The notes under the pieces are model-generated. The model saw nothing but the letters and a program-made list of their open reading frames with translations, did not search any database and was not told where the DNA came from. DNA of 33,095 nucleotides, taken from contig JAFGNN010000012.1 in the NCBI GenBank assembly GCA_016926955.1, forward strand, positions 1 to 33,095. Reading direction: 5' to 3'. Positions 6,943-17,000 of this stretch are shown piece after piece. Origin of the DNA: Spirochaetales bacterium (GTDB taxonomy: Bacteria > Spirochaetota > Spirochaetia > Treponematales > UBA12059). Positions within the stretch are counted from its first letter, which is position 1, and each line of letters begins with the position of its first letter. A program made the position numbers and the translations under genes.

Positions 6943-8664
6943 ATGAACGGAGCGCGGCACATCGAGGCGGCGGCGGGCTACGCCGATTGCGACCTGAACA
7001 TAGTCAACGCGCGCGTGGCCGACCTCTACCGCGGCGTGCTCGTCGAGGGCGCCACCGTTTCGATCTCGGGCGGCGCCGTGGTCGGCGTGAACGACGGCCT
7101 CCGCGCACGCGAGACTTTCGACGCGGGCGGCCGCGTGCTGGCGCCCGGCTTCACCGACGCGCATGTCCATATAGAAAGCAGCCTGCTCTCGCCCGCGGAG
7201 TACGCGCGCCTGGTATGCCCGCGCGGCACCACCAGCGTGGTGGCAGATCCCCACGAGATAGCCAACGTGCTCGGCTACGACGGCATGAGCTACATGCTGC
7301 GAGCGAGCGAGGGCCTGCCGGTGGACGTGTTCCTGGTGGCGCCTTCCTGCGTGCCGGCCACCGACTTCGACACCGCGGGCGCGGCCATCTACGCCGCCGA
7401 CATGCACCCCTGGCTCCGCGACCCGCGCGTGCTGGGCCTGGGCGAGGTGATGAACTTCCCCGGCGTGCTCGCGCGCGACCGCATCCTGCTCGACAAGGTG
7501 GCGCTCTTCCGCGAGGCCGGCAAGGCCATCGACGGCCACGCGCCGGGCCTCTCGGGCAAGGACCTCTCGGCCTACATCGCCGCGGGCATACTCTCCGACC
7601 ACGAGTCGACCACGGCGGAAGAGGCGCTCGAGAAGGTGTCGAAGGGCATGCGCGTCATGCTGCGCGAAGGCTCGGCCGCGCGCGACCTCGAGAACCTGGC
7701 ATCCGCCGTAACGGCGCGGAACGCGCGGCGCTTCATGCTCTGCTCCGACGACCGGCACCCCGACGACCTCCTCCGCGAGGGACACGTCGACCGCATGCTG
7801 CGCCTCCTCGTGGCGAAGGGGGTCGACCCGCTCGACGCCCTGGCCATGGCCAGCCTGGTACCGGCCGAACACTACGGGCTCCGCGACCGCGGCGCCATCG
7901 CGCCGGGCAAGCGCGCGGACCTCGTGCTGCTCGAGGACCTTTCCTCCTTCAAGGTGGCGGCGGTCTGGAAGGACGGCAGGCTCGTCTCGCGGGACGGCCG
8001 CATGGCCGCGACCATCGAGCCGAGACCCGTGGCGGTCCGCGACTCGGTCAACATCAAGTGGATCGAAGCGGAGGACTTCCGCATCCGGGTGGAAGGCCGC
8101 CGGGTGCGCGCCCTGGTCTGCGCGGAAGGCAGCCTGGTAACAGGCGAACTCGTCGTCGAGCCGCCCGTCGGCCCTGACGGCTATTGCGCGAGCGACGCGG
8201 GGCGCGACCTGGCGCGGGTCTACGTCATCGAGCGGCACCGCGGCTCGGGCAACATCGGCTCAGGCTACCTCCACGGCCTCGGCATGAAGCGCGGCGCCAT
8301 CGGCTCGACGGTCAGCCACGATTCGCACAACATGATCGTGGCGGGCATGGACGACGAGTCGATCTTCAAGGCTGCCAAGCACCTCAACAAGATAGGCGGC
8401 GGCTTCGTCGCCACGCTCGGCGACGAGGTGCTCGCGGAGCTGCCCCTGCCCATCGGCGGCCTCATGTCGGACCGTGCCGCGGAGGACGTGGTGGCCGCGC
8501 TCGACCGCTTCTCGGCGCTCTTCGCCGCGGAAGGATTCGCGAACTCCGAGCCCCTCATGACCCTCGCCTTCATGGCCCTGCCGGTCATCCCGAAGCTCAA
8601 GATCACCGACCGCGGCCTCGTGGACGTGGAGCGCTTCGAACGGGTAGGACTCTGGGTCGACTGA
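6943..8664 (+). CDS. ade: Adenine deaminase (Ade family)
   Basis: 573 residues, the usual size for bacterial Ade. It converts adenine to hypoxanthine and ammonia in the cytoplasm. The amidohydrolase metal motif is DAHVHIESS (His74, His76). Family-typical stretches follow: CPRGTTSVVADPHEIANVLG, VMNFPGV, DGHAPGLSG, SDHESTTAEEALEK, SDDRHPDDL, and a C-terminal domain with GNIGSGYLHGLGMKRGAIGSTVSHDSHN. The start ATG 6943 has GGCGGAGG at 6927-6934, a motif repeated before xdhA. The gene is divergent from the purine permease and upstream of the xanthine dehydrogenase genes, so it supplies hypoxanthine for oxidation. The xdhA promoter lies in the 207-base gap downstream, so the two need not share a transcript. 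Confidence 0.96.
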   Translation: MNGARHIEAAAGYADCDLNIVNARVADLYRGVLVEGATVSISGGAVVGVNDGLRARETFDAGGRVLAPGFTDAHVHIESSLLSPAEYARLVCPRGTTSVVADPHEIANVLGYDGMSYMLRASEGLPVDVFLVAPSCVPATDFDTAGAAIYAADMHPWLRDPRVLGLGEVMNFPGVLARDRILLDKVALFREAGKAIDGHAPGLSGKDLSAYIAAGILSDHESTTAEEALEKVSKGMRVMLREGSAARDLENLASAVTARNARRFMLCSDDRHPDDLLREGHVDRMLRLLVAKGVDPLDALAMASLVPAEHYGLRDRGAIAPGKRADLVLLEDLSSFKVAAVWKDGRLVSRDGRMAATIEPRPVAVRDSVNIKWIEAEDFRIRVEGRRVRALVCAEGSLVTGELVVEPPVGPDGYCASDAGRDLARVYVIERHRGSGNIGSGYLHGLGMKRGAIGSTVSHDSHNMIVAGMDDESIFKAAKHLNKIGGGFVATLGDEVLAELPLPIGGLMSDRAAEDVVAALDRFSALFAAEGFANSEPLMTLAFMALPVIPKLKITDRGLVDVERFERVGLWVD

Positions 8665-8683
8665 TTTAGTTATTTTTTTAACA
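8665..8683. promoter_or_regulatory. AT-rich tract upstream of the xdhA promoter (UP-element candidate)
   Basis: 17 of 19 bases are A or T in a window that is otherwise very GC-rich. The tract directly abuts the -35 box at 8684, where an UP element would contact the RNA polymerase alpha subunit. It could also help end transcription of ade, although there is no GC hairpin before it. Confidence 0.4.
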
Positions 8684-8712
8684 TTGCGTTATCCGCGAAA
8701 CGGGCGTAGACT
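8684..8712 (+). promoter_or_regulatory. Promoter of the xdhA-to-xdhD gene run
   Basis: TTGCGT (8684-8689), 17-bp spacer, TAGACT (8707-8712). The -10 box is identical to that of the permease promoter, and the -35 box differs by one base from both other purine promoters in the window. It predicts a leader of about 150 bases before GTG 8872. Confidence 0.55.
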
Positions 8713-8713
8713 G

Positions 8714-8751
8714 TTCGACCCTGACAGGATGTCGAAACCGGTCATCTGACC
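8714..8751. promoter_or_regulatory. Inverted repeats just past the xdhA -10 box (operator or leader structure)
   Basis: TTCGAC (8714-8719) and GTCGAA (8731-8736) form a perfect 6-bp inverted repeat with an 11-base spacer. A second one, GGTCA-TC-TGACC, spans 8740-8751. Both overlap the predicted transcription start region, fitting either a repressor site or RNA structure. Confidence 0.35.
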
Positions 8752-8785
8752 CATTCCAACATCGTCCAAAATTCCGCAATCACGC

Positions 8786-8805
8786 TGAAAAGCGTTAGCT
8801 TTTCA
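8786..8805 (+). promoter_or_regulatory. Hairpin in the xdhA leader
   Basis: TGAAAAGC (8786-8793), loop GTTA, GCTTTTCA (8798-8805): an 8-bp perfect stem. No T tract follows, so it is not a standard terminator. It lies 66 bases before the GTG start. Confidence 0.4.
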
Positions 8806-8856
8806 TTGAATTGCATGGCCGTCCGCGCGACGCATCGAGCGTACCCGCGAGAGGCC

Positions 8857-8864
8857 GGCGGAGG
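8857..8864 (+). promoter_or_regulatory. RBS deciding the GTG start of xdhA
   Basis: GGCGGAGG, 7 bases before GTG 8872. The identical octamer precedes ade. The alternative ATG at 8806 lies immediately after the leader hairpin and has no RBS. Confidence 0.75.
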
Positions 8865-8871
8865 TCGCAAC

Positions 8872-10320
8872 GTGCTCAAGTCCCTGAGGTTCCGCCTGAA
8901 CGGCAAGCTGGTCGAAATCGAAGGAAGGGAAGAACAGCCCGTCCTCGACTGGCTGCGCGATGACGCGGGCTTGACCGGGACTCGCGAAGGTTGCCGCGAG
9001 GGCGACTGCGGAGCCTGCCTCGCCTTGCTCGGGCGCCGGAACCTGGAAGGGACCGGCATCGAATGGGTGCCCGCGGCCACCTGCCTGCTGGCCCTCGGCG
9101 AGCTGGACGGCCGCACCCTGATCACCGTCGAGGGCCTGGCCGGCGAGGGTCCGACGCCCGTCATGAAGGCCCTCCACGTCGAGAACGCCAGCCAGTGCGG
9201 CTTCTGCTCGCCGGGCGTCACGGTCGCGCTCTCGCACTTTCTGCTGGCGGAGGGGCCGCGCGACGAGGCTGCCGCGGTGGCCTCGGTGGAGGGCAACCTC
9301 TGCCGCTGCACGGGCTACGCCAGCATAGGCCGCGCCGCGCGCGCCCTTTCATCCGACTTCTCCGGCCTGCCCCTCGACTTTCCGACCCGGCTCGCGGCCC
9401 TGGCCGCGCGCGGCGTCTTCCCGCCCGCCCTCGCGGCCACCATGCAGGAGCTGCCGGAACCCGCCTCGCCCGCCACTGCGGCCCCGGGCTCGCCACCATC
9501 AGGCGGCTCGCCATCTTTGGGTGGCGGCACCGACTGGTACGTCCGCAACACCGACCCCGCGCCTGGCCTTTCCCCCCGCTTCGTCGGCCGCGATCCGGAG
9601 TTGCGCTTCATCGAGACTCGCGGTTCGGGCGGCGGCGCCACCCTCGCGCTGGGCGCCGGCGTCACGGTGGCGGACTTCTTCGCGTCGAAAGCGGTGCGCG
9701 CCGTCGCGCCCGGCATCGAGCGCTTCGAGGCCTTGGTCGCGAGCCCGCACATCCGCGCGCGCGCGACGCTGGCCGGCAACATCGCGAACGCCTCGCCGGT
9801 GGCCGACCTGACGGCCATGCTGCTCGCGCTGGACGCCAGGCTCGTCCTTTCGGGCACCTCGGACGCGCGCGAGCTGCCGCTCGCGGAGTTCTTCCTCGGC
9901 TACAAGAAGACCGTCCTCGACGGGGACGCCATCATCGAGACCATACTGCTGCCCGCCGCGCCGCGCGCGTTCTCCTTCGAGAAAGCCGCCCGCCGCGAGC
10001 GGCTCGACATCGCCGCCGTGAACACCGCCCTCTCGCTCGCGGTCGACTCAGGCGGCGCCATGCGCGGCGTCATCGTTTCCGCGGGCGGCGTGGGGCCGGT
10101 GCCGCTGCTGCTCGGCACGGCCGCCGCCGCGCTCGAGGGCCGGAAGCCTTCAGCCCCCGCCTTCCGCGAGGCCATGGAAGCCGCCCGCGCCGAGGTCGCG
10201 CCCATCTCCGACGTCCGCGGCTCCGCCGAGTTCCGCAAGCGCGTCCTCGGCCGCCTCATGGCCGCCCACGCCCTCCGGCTCTTTCCCGGAGCCTTCTCCG
10301 CCGAGGAGCTCCTGGCATGA
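8872..10320 (+). CDS. xdhA: Xanthine dehydrogenase small subunit (2Fe-2S + FAD)
   Basis: 482 residues from GTG 8872. Residues 1-90 are a plant-ferredoxin-type 2Fe-2S domain (Cys41, Cys46, Cys49, Cys71). The next domain binds the second 2Fe-2S cluster (Cys109, Cys112 in CGFC; Cys144, Cys146 in CRC). After a Pro/Ala linker an FAD-binding domain starts near residue 215 (GGGTD 217-221, ATLAGNIANASPVAD about 298-312) and ends with the CO-dehydrogenase-flavoprotein C-terminal fold. The fused order is that of two-subunit bacterial XdhA/XdhB enzymes: electrons pass from the molybdenum site through both clusters to FAD and then NAD+. The stop overlaps the xdhB start (ATGA), indicating coupled production of the two subunits. 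Confidence 0.93.
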   Translation: MLKSLRFRLNGKLVEIEGREEQPVLDWLRDDAGLTGTREGCREGDCGACLALLGRRNLEGTGIEWVPAATCLLALGELDGRTLITVEGLAGEGPTPVMKALHVENASQCGFCSPGVTVALSHFLLAEGPRDEAAAVASVEGNLCRCTGYASIGRAARALSSDFSGLPLDFPTRLAALAARGVFPPALAATMQELPEPASPATAAPGSPPSGGSPSLGGGTDWYVRNTDPAPGLSPRFVGRDPELRFIETRGSGGGATLALGAGVTVADFFASKAVRAVAPGIERFEALVASPHIRARATLAGNIANASPVADLTAMLLALDARLVLSGTSDARELPLAEFFLGYKKTVLDGDAIIETILLPAAPRAFSFEKAARRERLDIAAVNTALSLAVDSGGAMRGVIVSAGGVGPVPLLLGTAAAALEGRKPSAPAFREAMEAARAEVAPISDVRGSAEFRKRVLGRLMAAHALRLFPGAFSAEELLA

Positions 10321-12638
10321 AAGAGCGAACCGACCCCTCCGCCCTGGCCGCCGTCCGCTTCGACTCAGGCGACCGCCCCGAGAGCCTCCGGAACCTCACC
10401 GGAGCCACGAAGTACCTCGACGACCTTCCGGAACCTGCGAACCTGCTGCACGCGGCCGTCGTCCCGAGCCCCTCCGGGCACGGGCGGCGCATGCGCGTCG
10501 ACGCGTCGAAGGCCCGCGAGCTCGACCCCTCGGTGCTCGTCCTGCTCGCCGACTCGATACCGGGCGAAAACCAGATGGGCACCGCGGTGGACGATGAACC
10601 GCTCCTGGCCGACGGCGAGTGGCACTACGCCGGGCAGCCGGTCGCCCTGGTCCTGGCCTCCTCCAAGCGCCTCGCGCGCGCGGCGGCCGCCCTGGTCCGC
10701 GTGACGGGCGAGGAGCTGCCCGTCGTCACGGACCCGCGCGAGGCCTTCGCCAAAGGCCAGCTCATCCTCAAGCCGCGCGTGCAGAGCTCCGGCGACCTGG
10801 CCGGAGCCTTCCGCGCCGAAGCCGAGGGCGGCAGGGCCCGCTGGATCGTCGAAGGCCGCGCCGAGTCGGACGGGCAGGAGCATGTCTACCTCGAGACGCA
10901 GGGCGCCGCCGCCGAGCCCGTCGACGGGGGACTCCGCGTCATATCCGGCACCCAGGCCCCCTCCGGCGTCCAGAAAGCCGTCGCCCGCGTGCTCGGGATT
11001 CCCATGCGGGAACTCGAGGTCGAGGCGATGCGCCTCGGGGGCGCCTTCGGCGGCAAGGAAGACCAGGCCGCCCCCTGGGCGGCGCTGGCGGCGCTCGGCG
11101 CCTGGGTCACGGGCAGGCCGGTCAAGCTGGTGCTCTCGCGCCGCGACGACATGCGCATGACGGGCAAGCGCCACCCTTACTCCACCGACTTCCGCCTTGC
11201 CATCGACGCCGAAGGCAAGTTCCTCGGCCTCGAGATGGACTTCTACCAGAACGCGGGCGCGGCCTGCGACCTTTCGCCGGCCATCATCGCGCGCAGCCTC
11301 TACCACGCGGCGGGCGCCTACCGGATTCCCGCGGTACGCGCCGCGGGCTACATGTGCCGCACCAACCTGCCGCCCTTCACCGCCTTCCGGGGCTTCGGCG
11401 CTCCCCAGGCCATCTGGGCCATGGAAGCCGCGGTCTCTAAGGCCGCCGAGGTGACGGGCATCCCGGCGCTCGAGCTCCAGCAGCGCAACCTGCTCCGCGA
11501 GGGCGACCTGACCCATTACGGAATGAAGATGGAAGATTGCCGCGCGGGACGCTCCTTCGAGCTCCTGCTCTCGCGGAACCCCGCCGCCCGGATGAAGGCG
11601 GAGATCGACGATTTCAACGCGGCGCACGGGGACAAAAAGCGCGGCTCCTGGGTCATACCGCTCGCCTTCGGCGTCTCGTTCACCAAGCTGATGATGAACC
11701 AGGGCGGCGCCCTCGTGCACGTGTTCAATGACGGCTCGGTCTCGGTGTCGACCGGCGCCGTGGAGATGGGACAGGGCGTCGGCCGCAAGATCCTCGTCGT
11801 CGCCGCGCGCACCCTGGGCATCCCCGAAAACCTCGTGCGCATCGAGCGCACGCGCACCGCCACCGTGGCCAACACCATGCCGACCGCGGCCTCGACCGGC
11901 AGCGACATCAACGGCGCCGCCGCCCTCGCCGCCTGCGAGGAGATCCGGAAGCGCCTCCTCGCCTTCGCCGCGACCGTCCTCGGCGCCCCGGAAAACGAGC
12001 TTTCCCTCGGAAACGGCCTCGTGCTCCGCGGGGGCCGCGACGCGGGCCTCGCCTGGAAGGACCTGGTCGCCAAGGCCCACGAGGCGCGCGTCGACCTTTC
12101 CGCCCACGGCTTCTACGCCACGCCGGGCCTTTTCTACGACATGGCCGCGGAGCGCGGCTCGCCCTTCGCCTACCACGTCTACGGCGCTGCCCTCGTGGTG
12201 GCCGAGCTCGACACGGTTCGGGGCAGCTCGCGCGTCGTGCGCGCCGACCTCGTGCACGACGGCGGCGTACCGATCGACGCGCTGGTGGACCGCGGGCAGA
12301 TCGAGGGCGCTTTCGCCCAGGGCCTCGGCTGGGCCATCCTCGAGGACCTGGTCTACGGGAAGGACGGCAGGCTCCTCTCCGATACGCTCTCGACCTACAA
12401 GCTGCCCGACATGAAATTCATGGACTTCCCCCTGGAGATCGAGCTGCTCGACGACGCGGCGAACCCGAAGGCCGTGCTCGGTTCCAAGGCGGTGGGCGAA
12501 CCGCCTTTCCAGTACGGGATCGCGGGCTACTTCGCGGTCCTCGAGGCGCTCAAGGCGGCGCGGCCCGGGAAGGGCGGATTCTTCGACCTTCCGCTGACGC
12601 AGGAAAAGGCGATCGGCTTCCTCGACGGAGGGAATTGA
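10317..12638 (+). CDS. xdhB: Xanthine dehydrogenase molybdopterin-binding subunit
   Basis: 773 residues, the normal size. It carries the molybdenum cofactor that hydroxylates hypoxanthine to xanthine and xanthine to urate. Residues equivalent to the substrate-binding and catalytic residues of xanthine oxidoreductase are visible: Glu248 in GGAFGGKE (bovine Glu802 region), Arg358 in TAFRGFGAPQ (bovine Arg880) and Glu728 in KAVGEPPF (catalytic base, bovine Glu1261). VEMGQGVG is a cofactor-contact motif. With all three retained, true xanthine dehydrogenase activity is well supported. The ATG overlaps the xdhA stop, and the stop shares a base with the next start (TGATG). The XdhC/MocA-type maturation factor is not in the window. 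Confidence 0.95.
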   Translation: MKERTDPSALAAVRFDSGDRPESLRNLTGATKYLDDLPEPANLLHAAVVPSPSGHGRRMRVDASKARELDPSVLVLLADSIPGENQMGTAVDDEPLLADGEWHYAGQPVALVLASSKRLARAAAALVRVTGEELPVVTDPREAFAKGQLILKPRVQSSGDLAGAFRAEAEGGRARWIVEGRAESDGQEHVYLETQGAAAEPVDGGLRVISGTQAPSGVQKAVARVLGIPMRELEVEAMRLGGAFGGKEDQAAPWAALAALGAWVTGRPVKLVLSRRDDMRMTGKRHPYSTDFRLAIDAEGKFLGLEMDFYQNAGAACDLSPAIIARSLYHAAGAYRIPAVRAAGYMCRTNLPPFTAFRGFGAPQAIWAMEAAVSKAAEVTGIPALELQQRNLLREGDLTHYGMKMEDCRAGRSFELLLSRNPAARMKAEIDDFNAAHGDKKRGSWVIPLAFGVSFTKLMMNQGGALVHVFNDGSVSVSTGAVEMGQGVGRKILVVAARTLGIPENLVRIERTRTATVANTMPTAASTGSDINGAAALAACEEIRKRLLAFAATVLGAPENELSLGNGLVLRGGRDAGLAWKDLVAKAHEARVDLSAHGFYATPGLFYDMAAERGSPFAYHVYGAALVVAELDTVRGSSRVVRADLVHDGGVPIDALVDRGQIEGAFAQGLGWAILEDLVYGKDGRLLSDTLSTYKLPDMKFMDFPLEIELLDDAANPKAVLGSKAVGEPPFQYGIAGYFAVLEALKAARPGKGGFFDLPLTQEKAIGFLDGGN

Positions 12639-14065
12639 TGCTGGTACGGAACGGGGAAGCGGCGCTCCCCGGGGCGTCGGCCCCGCTCCGCGTCGACATC
12701 CGCGTCCGCGAGGGACGCGTCTCGGAAATCGCCGAGCGCCTCGAACCCGAGGCCGGCGAGGAAACGGTCGAAGCGGCGGGACTCCTCGTCCTGCCCGGCG
12801 CCATCGACAGCCACGTCCACTTCGACACGCCCGGCTTCACGGAGCGCGAGAGCTTCCTCCGCGGCTCGGCCGAGGCCCTGCGCGGCGGCGTCACCACCAT
12901 CGTCGACATGCCCTGCACGAGCCTGCCGCCCGTCGTGAGCGCGGCGGCCCTCCGGAACAAGCTGGCGGCCGTCGCGCCCGAGGCGCTCTGCGACTACGCC
13001 TTCTACGGCGGCATCCGCGGCGCGGGTCCCGACGGCCCGGCCACCACGGAGCGGGACCTCGAGGAGCTCGCGGCCGCGGGCGTCGCGGGCTTCAAGGCCT
13101 ACCTCGTGTCCGGCATGGACACCTTCCCCGCCGTCGACCACGAGCACCTTTCGCGCATGATCGCAAAGGCCGCGGAGCTCGGGCTCCCGGTGCTGGTGCA
13201 CGCGGAGGATCCCGCGTACGTCCTGCCGGCGGCCGTTCGGATCAAGGCCGCGCGGGGCGCTGCCGCGCCGACCTGGGACGACTACGTGGACTCGCGTCCG
13301 GAGGCCGCCGAGCTCGTCGCCTGCGCGTCCCTCATGGCGCTCGCGCGCGGCCGCGAAGGCACCATGCACGTCGTCCACGTCGGCACGGCCGCCGCCGCGG
13401 AACACGTCTCGCGCGCGGGCGGCAGCTGCGAAACCTGCGCGCACTACCTCGCCTTCTCGCGCGAGGACTTCGCGGCCAAAGGCGCCTCGCTCAAGACGGC
13501 GCCGCCAGTCAAGTCGGCCGAGGAGCGCGAGCGGCTCTGGGAGCTGCTGGCCTCGGGGGCGGTCTCCTTCGTGACGAGCGACCACGCGCCCGCCCGCCCC
13601 GAGGAAAAGCGCGGCCGCGACGCGTGGACCGCCTACGGCGGCATACCCGGGGTCGGCACCACTCTTCCCTTCCTCCTCTCGGAAGGCTGGCTTAAGGGGA
13701 AATTGGGCCTGCCACGCCTGCTCGAGGCGACGGGCGGCGCGCAGGCCGCGCGCTTCGGCCTTTCCGCGCGCAAGGGCGCCATCGCCCTCGGCAAGGACGC
13801 CGACCTCGTCCTCTTCGACCCCAAGGGGAGGACGACGATCCGCGCCGAGCGGCTCTACTCGAAGGGCCGCGACACGCCCTTCGAAGGCCTCGCGCTCGAA
13901 GGTTCCATCCGTTCAGTCTACCTTCGCGGCCGCCTCGCCTACGACGCGGCGCGCGACGGAGAGAGGCCCGGGGCGTTGCCCCGCGAAGGCTCCATATCCG
14001 ACGCGGCGCCCGGCGTCGCGCTCGAACCCGGCTTCGGCCGATTCCTTTCCCGGGGGTGCCCATGA
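12638..14065 (+). CDS. Cyclic amidohydrolase (hydantoinase/allantoinase type, HyuA-like position)
   Basis: 475 residues from ATG 12638, which overlaps the xdhB stop and has GGAGGGA just upstream. It is a dinuclear-metal cyclic amidohydrolase that hydrolyses a cyclic amide such as allantoin, hydantoin or dihydropyrimidine. Visible metal-site elements: DSHVHFD (His59, His61), the carbamylated Lys153 in GFKAYLV, His188 in VHAED, a later HVG, and Asp in SDHAP. The N-terminal half (GFTERESFLRGSAEALRGGVTTIVDMP) is closest to allantoinase by eye. Its place between xdhB and ygfK corresponds to hyuA in the E. coli system, so a ring-opening step in anaerobic purine breakdown is the best contextual guess. 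The substrate is not settled by sequence. Confidence 0.85.
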   Translation: MLVRNGEAALPGASAPLRVDIRVREGRVSEIAERLEPEAGEETVEAAGLLVLPGAIDSHVHFDTPGFTERESFLRGSAEALRGGVTTIVDMPCTSLPPVVSAAALRNKLAAVAPEALCDYAFYGGIRGAGPDGPATTERDLEELAAAGVAGFKAYLVSGMDTFPAVDHEHLSRMIAKAAELGLPVLVHAEDPAYVLPAAVRIKAARGAAAPTWDDYVDSRPEAAELVACASLMALARGREGTMHVVHVGTAAAAEHVSRAGGSCETCAHYLAFSREDFAAKGASLKTAPPVKSAEERERLWELLASGAVSFVTSDHAPARPEEKRGRDAWTAYGGIPGVGTTLPFLLSEGWLKGKLGLPRLLEATGGAQAARFGLSARKGAIALGKDADLVLFDPKGRTTIRAERLYSKGRDTPFEGLALEGSIRSVYLRGRLAYDAARDGERPGALPREGSISDAAPGVALEPGFGRFLSRGCP

Positions 14066-17000
14066 GCGCCGTGATGCGCACGACTTCCATCAGCGAACTG
14101 CTCTCCCGCATGGCCGGCGAGTGGCGGTCCGTCCGCTCGATCTACGGCATCCCGGAAGAGACGATCCGCGACGCGGACGCGCTCGCGCGGACGAGCCCGG
14201 GCTTCGACTTCTTCGGGACCCGCGTCTCGCTGCCTGTGGGACCGGCCGCGGGACCGCACAGCCAGATCGCCCCGAACATAGTGGCGTCCTGGCTCACGGG
14301 CGCCCGCGTGGTCGAGCTCAAGACGGTGCAGGAGATGGACCGCCTCGAGATCGAGAAGCCCTGCATCGACGCCCTCGACGAGGGGCGCAACACCGAGTGG
14401 TCCACCGAGCTCTCGCTCGACGAGGCACGCGGCGAGTACCGCCGGGCCTGGCTGGCCATCCGCGTGCTCGAAGCCCTGCGCGCGCCCATGGACAAGCCGG
14501 ACCCGACCGCCTTCGTGCTGTCCGTGGGCTACACGCTCGCGGGCGTCAAGGGCGAGCGGGTGGACGGCTTCATCGAGAAACTCCGCCAACCCGAGCTGGA
14601 CCCGGAATGGGAGCGCGAACTCGAGGACGCGGAGCGCGAAGTTTCCGCGCCCGGCTTCGCCTTCGCCTTCGGCGCCGAGGCCGCCGCGCGCGCCGCCCTG
14701 GCCGTCAAGGCCCTGCGCGCGAACCCGGCCGAGAGGCCCGTGCACTCGGCCGCCCTCTCCACCATGCACGGCTGCCTGCCCGAGGAGATCGAGGCCATCG
14801 CCCGGCACCTGATCTCGGTCAAGAAGCTGCCGCTCGCGGTCAAGCTCAACCCCACCCTGCTCGGCTACGACCGCGTGCGCGAGATCCTCGATCGCACGCG
14901 CTGGGGCAAGATCGTCATAAGCCGCGAAGCCTTCGGGAAGGACCTGCAGTTCGGCCGCGCCCTCGAACTCGTCGGCGCGCTCGGGACAGCCGCCCGCGAT
15001 GCCGGCGTCGGTTTCGGGCTCAAGCTTTCCAACACCCTGGCCCACGAGAACGCGAACACCCCGCTCCCGGGGCATGAGGCCTACCTTTCGGGGCGACCCC
15101 TCTTCCCCATCACGACGCGCCTCGCCGCCGAGCTCGCAGGCGCCCTGGCCGTCCCGCCCCCCTTCAGCTTCAGCGCGGGCGTCTCGGCCCTCAACGCGGC
15201 CGCCTGCATACAGGCGGGTCTCGGCCCGCTCACCACGGCCACCGAGCTCCTGAAGCCGGGCGGCTACCAGCGCCTGACCGAGATCGCGCGAGCGGCTTCC
15301 GGAGCCCTCGCCGCCGCCCCGGCGCGTCCCGACGCCAAGCGCCTCGCCGCCCTCGCGGAGGCGGCGCTCGCCGACCCGGAATACTCGGGCGAGCGGAAGC
15401 GCGGACGCGCCAGCATCAGGAAGCCCCTGCCGCGCTTCGACTGCTTCGTCGCGCCCTGCGTCGAGGCCTGCCCCGCCAGGCAGGACGCCCCCGGCTACAT
15501 CCGCGCAGGCGGCGCCGGACGGATCGCGGAGGCCTTCGACATCGTCAAGGACCGCAACGCCCTGCCCGTCATCACGGGCGTGCTCTGCGACCACGTCTGC
15601 CAGAGCGCCTGCTCCCGCGTCGACTACGAGGGCCCCGTGGCCATCCGCGCCTCGAAGCTCGCCGTGGCGCGCGCGGCCGCCCGCGCCGGGCTCGACGAGA
15701 TCGCGCGCGAGAAGGTCCCGCTCCGCACGGCCACCCGCGTCGGCATCGTCGGCGCCGGCCCCGGCGGGCTCGCCTGCGCGGAGGCGCTCGCCTCAGCGGG
15801 CATCATGCCCATCGTCTACGACCGCGACGGGGCGCCCGGCGGCGCGGTTGCCAACTTGATACCCGGCTTCCGCATCGCGCGCGAGGACATCGAGCGCGAC
15901 GTGAAGCGCATCGCCGCCCTCGGCGTCGAATTCCGCTTCGGGGAGGAGCCCGCGGGCATCGCGGATCTCCGCGCCCGCGGCATCGGCCCCGTCGTGCTGG
16001 CCGTCGGCGCCGAGAAGGCGCGCGAGCTGCCGCTCCAGGGTTCAGGCGTGAGCGTCGTGGACGCGCTCTCCTTCCTCAAGCAGGCCGCGCTCGGCAAGGC
16101 GCCGGCCCTGGCCCCGGGCGCGGAGAAGCGCGTCGTGGTGGCCGGCGGCGGCAACACCGCCATGGACGCCGCGCGCGCCGCCCTCCGCCTGCCCGGCAAG
16201 CCCTCCGTGACCATCGTCTACCGCCGCACCGCGGCCGAGATGCCCGCCGACCGCGAGGAACTCGAGGCGGCCATCGCCGAGGGCGTCGAGTTCGTCGAGC
16301 TGGCCCTGCCCGAGGCGGCCCGCCCCGGAACCCTCGTCGTGCGCCGCATGAAGCTCGGCGAACCGGACGCCTCCGGGCGCCGGAGCCCCGCCGCTTCCGA
16401 CGAGACCTTCGAGCTTGGCTGCGGCCTCCTCGTGGCCGCCATCGGCGAAGCGCCCGACCGCGAGCTCCTCGAAGCCTGGGGCGTGAAGGTCGGGAAGGAC
16501 GGCCGCCCGGTACTCGAGGCCGACACCCTGGCCGCGGACAAGGATCTCTACGTGGTGGGCGACGCCCGGCGCGGACCGGCCTCGATCATCGCCGCGGTGG
16601 CGGACGGGCGTCGCGCCGCCAAAGCCGTCATCGCCGCGCTCGGGGCCCTCGACCCGGACTACGAGCACGCCCGTAAAACGCCCGAGCGCGCCAAGCTGGC
16701 CGCCCGCGGCAAGCTGCTCGAATCGTTGCCCGCAGACCACCCGGACTTCCTCGCGCGCGAGGCCGAGCGCTGCCTCTCCTGCGACGAAGCCTGCATGCGC
16801 TGCGTCGAGGTGTGCCCGAACCGGGCCAACATCGCGCTCGACCTGGGGCCCGGCCTCGGCTGGCAGATCGTCCACGTCCACGCGCTCTGCAACGAGTGTG
16901 GCAACTGCGAGACCTTCTGTCCCTGGGAAGGCGCGCCCTTCAGCGACAAGCTCAACCTCTTCGACTCCGAAGCCGCCCTCATGGCCACGGACCGCGCCGG

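Noticed and set aside
8806-8871. ATG 8806 as the xdhA start
   Set aside because: It has no RBS and adds 22 residues not resembling the 2Fe-2S domain; GTG 8872 has a strong RBS and starts the domain directly.
8991-10316. In-frame extension upstream of xdhB giving a 1215-residue frame
   Set aside because: The extension is an out-of-frame reading of xdhA (Arg/Pro/Gly-rich). The ATG overlapping the xdhA stop gives the normal XdhB length.
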